From JBFJVZ01 sp041623895 (GTDB taxonomy: Bacteria; Planctomycetota; Planctomycetia; Pirellulales; Pirellulaceae): a DNA stretch of 12,081 bases. Both the position numbers and the translations under genes were made by a program. Below are positions 6,777 through 12,081 of this stretch, piece after piece (within the stretch, counting starts at the first letter, position 1; every line of letters begins with the position of its first letter). The notes below the pieces were generated by a model that searched no databases, was not told the DNA's origin, and saw nothing but the letters and a program-made list of their open reading frames with translations. Location: assembly GCA_041623895.1 (NCBI GenBank), contig JBFJVZ010000235.1, forward strand, positions 1 through 12,081, in the 5' to 3' direction.

Positions 6777-8686
6777 TTAGCAAACTCCGAAACATGATGG
6801 GCATCCCCTTCTTTGCCACGTTGGTCTTGCTGTTTTTCAGTGGCGGTGTTCTGGCAGCCGACTCCGACCAACTCACGTCATCCGCGTCGATTGCACCGCC
6901 CCCCGAGTTTACGATTGCGTCTGACGAAGAGGACAAGCTTGAGCCCTGGGACTATTCACCCTACCGGGTGCTGATCTGGTTGGTCTCCGATGATCCTGGG
7001 GACGGCGCGGTCTCGCTGGACCAAGAGTTGAGAGCCTACTTGGATCGCGATTTTGCTCCGATTTGGCGAGTCACCATTGCCGATGCTCCGACGGCGGTCC
7101 GCACCGCTGCACTGCGAGACCTGGGGTCGTTGACGTTTGACACGATGGTTGCTTCGGATCCCGTCTTGGCGGTCAAGCGAAATCACAAAGACGCCGTCCG
7201 CATACGCATTGCTGCGAATGTTGCTGAGTACTGCAAGAAGGTCTACGGCACACCGGGGTTGATCGAAGAAACAAAACGCCGCGGCGCTGCAGCCGGCGAT
7301 GAAGGGCTGGCGGGTGTGGCGGCGAAATTGGAGGCTGTCGAGGGCGATGCGTTGAGTCTGAGAGATCGCTGGGCTGAAGAAGAAACCGAAGCCGTGCTGG
7401 TCTCTCGCGGCATGGCACTGACGCTGACCGATCCGGCAGCAAAGATTGTCGCGCCGCCGATCAGCCAACTGATCTCCGACGCAGTCGACCAATACGACAA
7501 GATCTTTGTCGTCCGCATCAACCATGGCGTGGTTCCGCATAGCGTTTCGGTCGTGGAAATGGAAACCTTGATGCGTTTCGTCGGGGCGGTGGTGACCGAA
7601 CATTTTGTCGACGGTGACGGCATCGCTACCGCCGTCGGTCGCGGACTGACCCGCGCGTTTTCGCCCGTGGTGCGAATTGATGAGGCGGGTCAAAGTACAG
7701 CAGCAGGTCTCGTCCGGGCCGGTGGGCTGATCCTGAAAGAAAACTCGCCAGCGGGCATTGCTGTGAACGATGTCTTACAGCCGATGATTCGCAAGGACGA
7801 TCGCAACGGTAGCCCGATTATGATCGGGCCGATGGATTGGGCGTACCTGGTGACGGAAAAGGTCCAAGGCCCGCAAGTTGAAATGGGGTTCTACGCCGGT
7901 CGCATCGGTGGATTGCAAGGACGTAAGAATAAACGCACGTTTCGCATCGCGCTGAAGGTAACGCCTGTTGGTGAGCAGACGATGATCCGTTTGCATGCCA
8001 AAGGAGATGTTGATGAACCGCTGATCGGATACGAACTTTACCAAAAAGAGTTGAAGTCCAGGAGCATGACGTTCGTGGGTCGCACCGATTGGAACGGGCG
8101 TTTTCTCGTTAACAAGACCGAAGACCCGATGCGATTGCTGTACGTCAAGAACGGCGGCGCCGTACTCGCGCGACTCCCCGTCGTGCCCGGCTTGACGCCA
8201 CAGGAGACCGCCGATTTGGCCGGCGACGATATGCGATTGCATGCCGAGGCCTACATCCGCGGCGTCGAAAACGCGATTGTAGACCTGGTCGCGATTCGCA
8301 AACTGTTGGCTGCCCGCGTCAGGCTGCGTCTATACAAAGGCCAGATGAAAGAAGCCGAAGATCTGGTCAATCTGCTCCGCGATGAACCGACCAATGAAAA
8401 ACTAGCCGACGATATGGGCAAGAAACAATCGATCTACTTGAAAGCTTTGGGCTCGCGAAATGCCAACCAGAAACGCAAGATCGACGACATGTTCAAGGTC
8501 ACGCGTGAAATGCTAAGCAAGATGATCAATCCACGGGATATTCGCGAGTTGGAAGAGGATTTGATCAAAGCTAAAAAGAACGGTGGCAAGCTAGATCCGC
8601 CCGATCAGGAGGACGATGGGATCGATCCCACCGCCAATGATGTGACCACCGAAGCGGCGCAGGCCAGTCCCGCGCCAAAAGAGTGA
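6773..8686 (+). CDS. Secreted protein of unknown function with transthyretin-like segment
   Basis: I do not recognise a named family for this 637-aa protein. The start is GTG 6773, overlapping the previous TGA by 4 bases (GTGA), with GGAG at 6763-6766 giving good spacing. ATG codons at 6794 and 6797 are alternatives. A signal peptide runs over residues 1-29 (hydrophobic 'IPFFATLVLLFFSGGVLAA'). Residues 55-400 look like a mixed alpha/beta periplasmic domain, with a notable 'AVNDVLQPMIRKDDRNG' at 330-346. Residues 417-472 resemble a small beta-sandwich of the transthyretin or carboxypeptidase-regulatory type ('VGRTDWNGRFLV' then 'RLLYVKNGGAVLARLPVVPG'). Residues 485-605 are charged and helical, perhaps coiled coil. 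The last 30 are Asp/Pro/Ala-rich and disordered. It ends the forward gene train, so it probably acts with the propeller and binding proteins in the envelope. Confidence 0.75.
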   Translation: MISKLRNMMGIPFFATLVLLFFSGGVLAADSDQLTSSASIAPPPEFTIASDEEDKLEPWDYSPYRVLIWLVSDDPGDGAVSLDQELRAYLDRDFAPIWRVTIADAPTAVRTAALRDLGSLTFDTMVASDPVLAVKRNHKDAVRIRIAANVAEYCKKVYGTPGLIEETKRRGAAAGDEGLAGVAAKLEAVEGDALSLRDRWAEEETEAVLVSRGMALTLTDPAAKIVAPPISQLISDAVDQYDKIFVVRINHGVVPHSVSVVEMETLMRFVGAVVTEHFVDGDGIATAVGRGLTRAFSPVVRIDEAGQSTAAGLVRAGGLILKENSPAGIAVNDVLQPMIRKDDRNGSPIMIGPMDWAYLVTEKVQGPQVEMGFYAGRIGGLQGRKNKRTFRIALKVTPVGEQTMIRLHAKGDVDEPLIGYELYQKELKSRSMTFVGRTDWNGRFLVNKTEDPMRLLYVKNGGAVLARLPVVPGLTPQETADLAGDDMRLHAEAYIRGVENAIVDLVAIRKLLAARVRLRLYKGQMKEAEDLVNLLRDEPTNEKLADDMGKKQSIYLKALGSRNANQKRKIDDMFKVTREMLSKMINPRDIRELEEDLIKAKKNGGKLDPPDQEDDGIDPTANDVTTEAAQASPAPKE

Positions 8687-8708
8687 CACGCGAAAGAAGC
8701 CGCACCCG

Positions 8709-9200
8709 CTAATCGTCCCGCCAAGACGGTCGCTTTCGTCGCGCTTTGGGATGATGCTTGATGATTTTAAAGGTCGCGTCGCGGCCCGATAGCTTGCCTC
8801 CCTGAGGACGATTGCTCGGGCGGACGATCGTGGCCCGAAGCTGCTTTTCGTTGGCGAAGTGCTCGTCGTCGATCTCGAATTCGACCCAACTGTCGACCAA
8901 AGTCGCTGCCAGAGCGGTGCTGGTTTGCGGCGGTTGATGTTTTCCTGTTTGCGGGCTGCCGGCGTCTTCCCAAACCGTGCGATGAAAGAACACGTCTTCG
9001 CGATAGTCTTCGGCCTCAATAAAACCGAACTCGCCGTCCTGACTGATGTATTTGACTGTTCCCAACCGCTTTCGTTGAATGCGAAAACGTTTCTTTACAG
9101 GCTCGTCGTTGGTTGATTCGGGTTCGGACACGATCCGCCTTGGTTCCGATGCTACGAGGGCCAGGGATTCCGCCGAGCCGACATTGGCCAATCCATACAT
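8709..9200 (-). CDS. Cold-shock-domain nucleic-acid-binding protein, non-canonical
   Basis: The product is 163 aa from ATG 9200. The core resembles a cold-shock domain: 'LGTVKYISQDGEFGFIEAED' (46-65) holds the RNP1-like FGFI, 'DVFFH' (69-73) is RNP2, and 'VEFEIDD' (106-112) is a later strand. Such OB-fold domains bind single-stranded RNA or DNA. CspA-type proteins are about 70 residues; this one has about 45 extra N-terminal residues, roughly 20 Pro/Gln/Thr-rich residues inserted after RNP2, and a basic tail 'KARRKRPSWRDD'. The aromatic-rich part of RNP1 is reduced (GEFGFI rather than KGFGFI). The frame is open to a GTG at 9299, but that extension is translated from the palindromic repeat, so I reject it. 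GTG 9131, with AGGCGG just upstream, is another possible start. It is convergent with the gene ending at 8686. Confidence 0.75.
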   Translation of the reverse strand: MYGLANVGSAESLALVASEPRRIVSEPESTNDEPVKKRFRIQRKRLGTVKYISQDGEFGFIEAEDYREDVFFHRTVWEDAGSPQTGKHQPPQTSTALAATLVDSWVEFEIDDEHFANEKQLRATIVRPSNRPQGGKLSGRDATFKIIKHHPKARRKRPSWRDD

Positions 9201-9208
9201 ACTCTGGC

Positions 9209-9287
9209 GGGAAAAAGGGGTCAGACAGCAAAAGCCGGAACGGCCCTTCGGGTGATCTGCACTGTTGGTGACTGACCCCTTTTTCCC
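9209..9287. repeat. 79-bp palindromic REP/MITE-like element
   Basis: The ends are a perfect 16-bp inverted repeat: GGGAAAAAGGGGTCAG at 9209-9224 and its complement CTGACCCCTTTTTCCC at 9272-9287. Pairing continues inward imperfectly. The centre carries two small hairpins, GCCG-GAA-CGGC (9234-9244) and CCC-TTC-GGG (9244-9252). The AAAAAGGGGTCAG / CTGACCCC ends resemble palindromes that, in my recollection, are dispersed in planctomycete genomes and sit beside REP-associated tyrosine transposases; no transposase is present here. The element fills nearly all the space between the yqgE/algH stop (9299) and the cold-shock start (9200). Its transcript would fold just upstream of that start. Confidence 0.8.
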
Positions 9288-9298
9288 AACGCAAAGCA

Positions 9299-9913
9299 CT
9301 AGTTTAGATCGCCGGCGCCCGGAGCATCAGGGATGCCAATCCATTTTGCCACCGACCTCGCGGTGGCTCGCTGCACCAGCTTGGGCCACATATCCTGATC
9401 ACTTGCAAAGACGGCTTCGGTGGTGGCGGGCACGGCATGCCAGATTCCGGAAGCCAATTCCATGGCAAGTTGATCGTGCTGCCAGCCCACATGGCCCACA
9501 ATCAACCGGTAGGGACCCGACTGGTTGCGAACCAAAGATTCCAAATGCTGTTTCTGGGCTGCCACATAAATTCCGGCACCGGTCTCCGCCTCGGCATGTT
9601 TGCTGGAGCCGTGAACGGCCACCACGGGACCAGAGAGGGGGCCGCCGAAATGGACGGTGCCCATCGATTGTGTGGCGCCGGCCAACGTTTCTTCCGCCAT
9701 GCGTTCTTTCCCGGCCAGACGGTTACCTTGCTCCGCCGAATCTGCCAACATCTTGAGCAATTCCGCAGGCAGCGGTTGCATGGGACGATTCAGCATCACT
9801 GCTATCGTGTTTTCTTCGTCCTCATGGACAACCAGACAGACAGCCCTCGCGAACACCGGCTCGTCCACCGTGCTTGAAGCGACCAGCAAATTTCCAATCA
9901 AGGATTCAGACAT
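9299..9913 (-). CDS. yqgE: YqgE/AlgH family protein (UPF0301)
   Basis: This is a 204-aa protein of the YqgE/AlgH (UPF0301) family, widespread in Gram-negative bacteria. AlgH was named for an effect on alginate synthesis in Pseudomonas, but the biochemical role is not settled. Family features are present in order: 'GNLLVASSTVDEPVFARAV' (7-25), 'AVMLNRP' (38-44), 'VHFGGPLSG' (87-95), 'LIVGHVGWQHDQLAMELAS' (137-155, the GxxGW..QL..E core) and 'AVFASDQDMWPKL' (167-179). The length is normal. ATG 9913 is preferred because the family begins right at this point and GGGTGG lies upstream; a GTG at 9940 would add nine residues. It is divergent from pdxH and probably cotranscribed with the downstream cold-shock gene, although the palindromic element between them may interfere. 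Confidence 0.93.
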   Translation of the reverse strand: MSESLIGNLLVASSTVDEPVFARAVCLVVHEDEENTIAVMLNRPMQPLPAELLKMLADSAEQGNRLAGKERMAEETLAGATQSMGTVHFGGPLSGPVVAVHGSSKHAEAETGAGIYVAAQKQHLESLVRNQSGPYRLIVGHVGWQHDQLAMELASGIWHAVPATTEAVFASDQDMWPKLVQRATARSVAKWIGIPDAPGAGDLN

Positions 9914-9930
9914 GCACCACCCGAATAAGG

Positions 9931-9958
9931 GAGACAGCACTGTCAGATCGACAGAGAC
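9931..9958. promoter_or_regulatory. Cluster of GACAG/CTGTC inverted repeats upstream of yqgE
   Basis: Alternating copies GACAG (9933-9937), CTGTC (9940-9944) and GACAG (9950-9954) form two overlapping short inverted repeats just upstream of the preferred yqgE start, in the divergent intergenic region. They could be an operator or only a small hairpin in the leader. No regulator is recognised. Confidence 0.3.
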
Positions 9959-10084
9959 ACATTTTCAAACCAAAAAAGGGGGCAAGCGGCGCGCCAAAAA
10001 TGAGAAACCCCTCTGCCCAGACTCCGGAATCCCGCAAAAATCTCTAAAAATAAGCTCTTATTCTGTTCTACGTCTGGAGTTGGC
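9959..10084. promoter_or_regulatory. Divergent intergenic region upstream of pdxH
   Basis: This A/T-enriched stretch lies between the divergent yqgE and pdxH genes and should hold their promoters. It contains an inverted repeat AATAAG-CT-CTTATT at 10049-10062, about 22 bases before the pdxH start, and a clear ribosome-binding site GGAG at 10076-10079, five bases before ATG 10085. I could not pick out convincing -35/-10 boxes. Confidence 0.4.
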
Positions 10085-10729
10085 ATGACGATCGAAGAAA
10101 TGCGTCTGAATTACGCCCGAGGGACTCTCGATAAGTTGGACGTTGATCCCGACCCGTTGGTTCAGTTTCAGAAATGGTTTCAGCAAGCCCGCGATTCGGA
10201 TCCACCTGAGTGGTTCGAGGTCAACGCGATGAGCTTGTCGACAACGGACGCCCAGGGGCACGTCACAGCTCGAATTGTCCTGCTCCGCGGGATTGATGAT
10301 GGCAAGTTCGTTTTCTTTACGAATTACCAGTCCACGAAGGCCCAGCAGATAACCAAGTGCCCAAATGTTGCACTCTGTTTCTATTGGCCACACTTGCAAC
10401 GTCAAGTTCGTATCGAAGGCCAAGTGTCCAAGACGTCGCGGCAGCGATCCGATCAATATTTCCAAACCCGTCCTCGTGATAGTCAACTCGGCGCCCACGT
10501 CAGCTGCCAGTCCGCCGAGGTTGAGAGCCGTGCGGTGCTGGAGCAGCAAATGGCGGAATTGAAACGCCACTATGGTGACGAGCCCGTGCCATGCCCTGAA
10601 AACTGGGGAGGCTACGCGGTCACACCCACCCAGTTCGAGTTCTGGCAAGGGCGTCCGGGTCGATTGCACGACCGTATCGTTTTTCGGCAGCATGATGATG
10701 ATTGGAGCATCGTTCGACTGAGTCCCTAG
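10085..10729 (+). CDS. pdxH: Pyridoxine/pyridoxamine 5'-phosphate oxidase
   Basis: PdxH is an FMN-dependent cytoplasmic enzyme that oxidises pyridoxamine or pyridoxine 5'-phosphate to pyridoxal 5'-phosphate with oxygen, the last step of vitamin B6 synthesis and salvage. The 214 residues match the usual length (about 218 in E. coli). Signatures run in order: 'ARIVLLRGIDDGKFVFFTNY' (62-81, FMN binding), 'FYWPHLQRQVRIEG' (99-112), 'RPRDSQLGAHVSCQS' (129-143), 'NWGGYAVTP' (173-181), 'EFWQGRPGRLHDR' (185-197, with R193 and H195 at the substrate-binding RxH positions) and 'WSIVRLSP' at the end. A177 replaces the Arg I expect in the WGGYR motif, and 'AHVS' differs from the common 'AWAS', but the fold and active site look complete. 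GGAG five bases upstream fixes the start. The next gene begins 18 bases after the stop. Confidence 0.97.
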   Translation: MTIEEMRLNYARGTLDKLDVDPDPLVQFQKWFQQARDSDPPEWFEVNAMSLSTTDAQGHVTARIVLLRGIDDGKFVFFTNYQSTKAQQITKCPNVALCFYWPHLQRQVRIEGQVSKTSRQRSDQYFQTRPRDSQLGAHVSCQSAEVESRAVLEQQMAELKRHYGDEPVPCPENWGGYAVTPTQFEFWQGRPGRLHDRIVFRQHDDDWSIVRLSP

Positions 10730-10747
10730 CAGTGAGAAAGCGCTGGT

Positions 10748-11194
10748 ATGAATGAAGCCTCGGAACAACCGCCTGGACCGCAGCGGGCGAAGCGATCGGA
10801 CTCCTGGTTTCGTTTCAGCCTTCGAAGCTTGTTGCTGCTGGTTCTGCTGGTTGCCGTTTTCTTAAGTGGCCGCAACTCCAATCGCTGGTTGGGTCCGAAG
10901 TTCGAGGGCAAATGGCAATTGACGATGCCGGCGGGCTTTCAAAAGACCGTTAATATCGTGCGCGATCCCGACGGCCAGTTTGTGGTTGGTACCGGTGGTG
11001 TGTTGAGCGGTGTGTACCGCTGGCAAGAGGACCGTCTGGTCGTTGTTCAGCCCAGCGACGCGCGGATGATAGGATTGGCTTGGGCATGGAACGGTGAAAC
11101 ATTACAATTGATGTCCGAACCTGAGGGAACGCCGACAGGTGCAAGTTACCTGGGCGCTGTGATGCAGCGAGTCGAAGAGGATCCTCAGTTCTAA
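10748..11194 (+). CDS. Small single-pass membrane protein of unknown function
   Basis: The product is 148 aa. A short basic, proline-containing cytoplasmic tail (1-20) leads into a membrane helix, residues about 22-40 ('FRFSLRSLLLLVLLVAVFLS'), of a type very common in planctomycete proteins. The remaining ~105 residues would be outside the membrane and are rich in beta strands: 'FEGKWQLTMP' (52-61), a 'GVLSGVYRWQEDRLVVV' stretch (84-100), and 'ASYLGAVMQRV' near the end. The pattern of W/G-containing strands suggests a small beta-barrel or lipocalin-like sensor domain, but no named family is recognised. It starts 18 bases after pdxH, so the two are probably cotranscribed; nothing in it points to vitamin B6 metabolism. 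Confidence 0.75.
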   Translation: MNEASEQPPGPQRAKRSDSWFRFSLRSLLLLVLLVAVFLSGRNSNRWLGPKFEGKWQLTMPAGFQKTVNIVRDPDGQFVVGTGGVLSGVYRWQEDRLVVVQPSDARMIGLAWAWNGETLQLMSEPEGTPTGASYLGAVMQRVEEDPQF

Positions 11195-11229
11195 AGATTG
11201 TCAGCTGTCAAACAGGAACATCTTGTAAC

Positions 11230-11790
11230 ATGTACCGTGCTATGCCGGGCGATGATCTGTGGCTGCCGCAAACGGCGTCGATGATCAGGTTCCGAGAGAT
11301 TCGCAGCATGATCGCGCGAAAGCTGAAGATCGACGAGTCGACGATCCGACCGGAAACGCGTTTGGCGGCGATTGTGCCGCCCAATCGCCGCAACGAAATT
11401 CTCGGCTTGATCAACGGGCGTGATCGTGGTCAGGGTCCAAGCATCAAGACTAAGAAGCTGCCTTTGTGGTTTGCGGAAATCATCGCCAGTACCGCGCTGA
11501 GTCTGTTGTTTCTATTTCAACCCTGGTTTCTGGTGCTGTTAACGCTGCCGATATCGATATTGATCGCGAATACCTGGCGGAGTTCTTACTCGACTCGTTG
11601 GCCATCCTGTTTGGAAACGATGCACGAACTGGCAATCAGTCAAACGCATTACAACAAAGCGGACGCGGCCAAAGGTCTCTGGCCACGAGAAGAGATCTCG
11701 GCCAAGGTTCGTTGGATCATTGCCAATCAGCTAGGCGAGCCATTTGACGAGATCACCGAGCAGACAAATCTGTTGGATTTGTGTTTGTGA
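11230..11790 (+). CDS. Membrane protein with two acyl-carrier-like half-domains, 3' end altered
   Basis: The product is 186 aa. Two segments are related without gaps at a fixed offset of 136 residues, 24-45 ('IRSMIARKLKIDESTI...T.L') and 160-181 ('VRWIIANQLGEPFDEI...T.L'), sharing R, I, A, L, I, T and L. This is the pattern of helix I and the following loop of acyl carrier proteins, but neither copy has the DSL serine that carries phosphopantetheine. Between them lies a hydrophobic hairpin (about 80-115) with two membrane helices, so both half-domains probably face the cytoplasm. ATG 11230 is used, with AGGA 12 bases upstream; ATG 11242 or 11281 are possible. The ending 'NLLDLCL' appears to result from an insertion at about 11781: without it the frame continues 'LLDLDDLERIK', closer to the ACP pattern. 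It may therefore be a slightly truncated gene. Confidence 0.65.
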   Translation: MYRAMPGDDLWLPQTASMIRFREIRSMIARKLKIDESTIRPETRLAAIVPPNRRNEILGLINGRDRGQGPSIKTKKLPLWFAEIIASTALSLLFLFQPWFLVLLTLPISILIANTWRSSYSTRWPSCLETMHELAISQTHYNKADAAKGLWPREEISAKVRWIIANQLGEPFDEITEQTNLLDLCL

Positions 11791-11854
11791 GCCGATGGCC
11801 GTAAGGCGACGGGCAGAGCGGGCGACGCCCGGCCGCTGAGCGGCTTGTTGATTT
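11781..11854. repeat. 74-base GC-rich insertion at the 3' end of the ACP-like gene
   Basis: TGTTGGATTT (11771-11780) and the similar TTGTTGATTT (11845-11854) bracket this stretch like an imperfect target duplication. It contains copy 1 of the 18-bp repeat, CGGGCG-A-CGCCCG (11819-11831) and the hairpin GCCGC-TGA-GCGGC (11832-11844), which is followed by a T-rich run and might act as a weak terminator. Removing 74 bases joins GATTT to AGACGAC and keeps the upstream gene open to TAA at 11892-11894. Confidence 0.5.
11787..11804 (+). repeat. 18-bp direct repeat, copy 1
   Basis: GTGAGCCGATGGCCGTAA occurs here and again exactly 90 bases downstream. It includes the stop codon of the ACP-like gene. 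GTGAGCCG...CGTAAG sequences resemble short intergenic repeats I recall from Rhodopirellula-type genomes; a genome-wide count was not possible. Confidence 0.85.
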
Positions 11855-11876
11855 AGACGACTTGGAGCGAATCAAG

Positions 11877-11894
11877 GTGAGCCGATGGCCGTAA
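11877..11894 (+). repeat. 18-bp direct repeat, copy 2
   Basis: This copy is identical over 18 bases to the one at 11787-11804, and the flanks then diverge. It would supply the last codons and the TAA stop of the ACP-like gene in the reconstructed reading without the upstream insertion. Confidence 0.85.
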
Positions 11895-12081
11895 CAGAGT
11901 GTCCGGCTTGGGAAGCAATCTAAGGCTGGCTTTTTTGATGGGTCACAGTGGTTATAGGCATCGACGATTTCGTTCGTCACAACCAGACGACAACTGCGTA
12001 GCAGTGGCAGCGTAGAGCCTGGGGTCAGGATTGCTCGTCTCTAGCGAGCATTCCGCAGCCCCAGGAATCGCCGCGGGGAAC
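11895..12081. other. Non-coding tail with hairpins
   Basis: No convincing gene is seen here on either strand. It holds ACTGC-GTA-GCAGT (11993-12005) and the large hairpin described separately. The rest shows no recognised signal; a gene may start beyond the window. Confidence 0.6.
12018..12065. repeat. 48-base bulged hairpin
   Basis: An outer perfect 7-bp stem CCTGGGG/CCCCAGG (12018-12024 with 12059-12065) encloses an inner stem GGATTGCTCG/CGAGCATTCC (12028-12037 with 12045-12054) with one mismatch and a 7-base loop. No T-tract follows, so it is not a standard intrinsic terminator. It may be a dispersed palindromic repeat or a structured RNA element. Confidence 0.7.

Noticed and set aside
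9201..9299. N-terminal extension of the cold-shock protein from GTG 9299
   Set aside because: The extra residues are translated from the palindromic repeat element and show no family similarity; the start directly abuts the yqgE stop without a ribosome-binding site.
9940..9954. Possible LexA/SOS box (CTGT...ACAG)
   Set aside because: The spacer is 7 bases instead of the 8 of the E. coli box and is not A/T alternating; neighbouring genes are not typical SOS genes.
9437..10088. Plus-strand open frames opposite yqgE
   Set aside because: They are antisense to a well-recognised YqgE/AlgH gene and encode no recognisable domain.
11753..11980. 75-codon minus-strand frame in the tail
   Set aside because: Its repeated 'YGHRLT' words come only from the 18-bp DNA repeat; there is no ribosome-binding site or domain.

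Overview
The window reads as a chromosomal segment from a planctomycete, most likely of the Pirellulaceae (Rhodopirellula-like). This is an inference from family hallmarks rather than from a marker gene. The hallmarks are a cytoplasmic 'LTRFQA' N-terminal module ahead of a beta-propeller, a membrane segment of the 'FSLRSLLLLVLL' type, zinc-ribbon and Ala/Glu/Pro/Val-rich extensions on envelope proteins, and short GC-rich palindromic repeats between genes. No rRNA, tRNA, CRISPR array, integrase or transposase gene was seen.

Region 1 (1-8686, + strand) is one gene train, probably an operon. It holds the 3' end of an ExbD/TolR-type gene, a complete ExbD/TolR paralogue with an N-terminal zinc ribbon, a membrane-anchored helical-repeat plus PQQ-like beta-propeller protein (1122 aa), a secreted helical-repeat plus family-5 solute-binding fusion (798 aa) and a secreted protein of unknown function (637 aa). 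The last three are joined by two 4-base stop/start overlaps, so they are probably translationally coupled. Taken together they look like a proton-motive-force-coupled envelope system. Its ExbB/TolQ partner would lie upstream of the window, and no ABC permease or ATPase is visible. The function is unknown.

Region 2 (8709-9913, - strand) converges on region 1 with a 22-base gap. It carries a YqgE/AlgH-family gene followed by an unusual cold-shock-domain protein. Between the two lies a ~79-bp palindromic element with perfect 16-bp ends, which forms most of the leader of the cold-shock gene.

Region 3 (10085-11790, + strand) is divergent from yqgE/algH. It holds pdxH (pyridoxamine 5'-phosphate oxidase), a small single-pass membrane protein 18 bases later, and a membrane protein with two acyl-carrier-like half-domains flanking a membrane hairpin. 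The 3' end of the last gene appears to have been broken by a ~74-base insertion carrying a GC-rich repeat. Removing that insertion restores an in-frame continuation.

The tail (11791-12081) is non-coding and rich in repeats and hairpins: an 18-bp direct repeat spaced 90 bases apart, and a strong 48-base bulged hairpin near the end.
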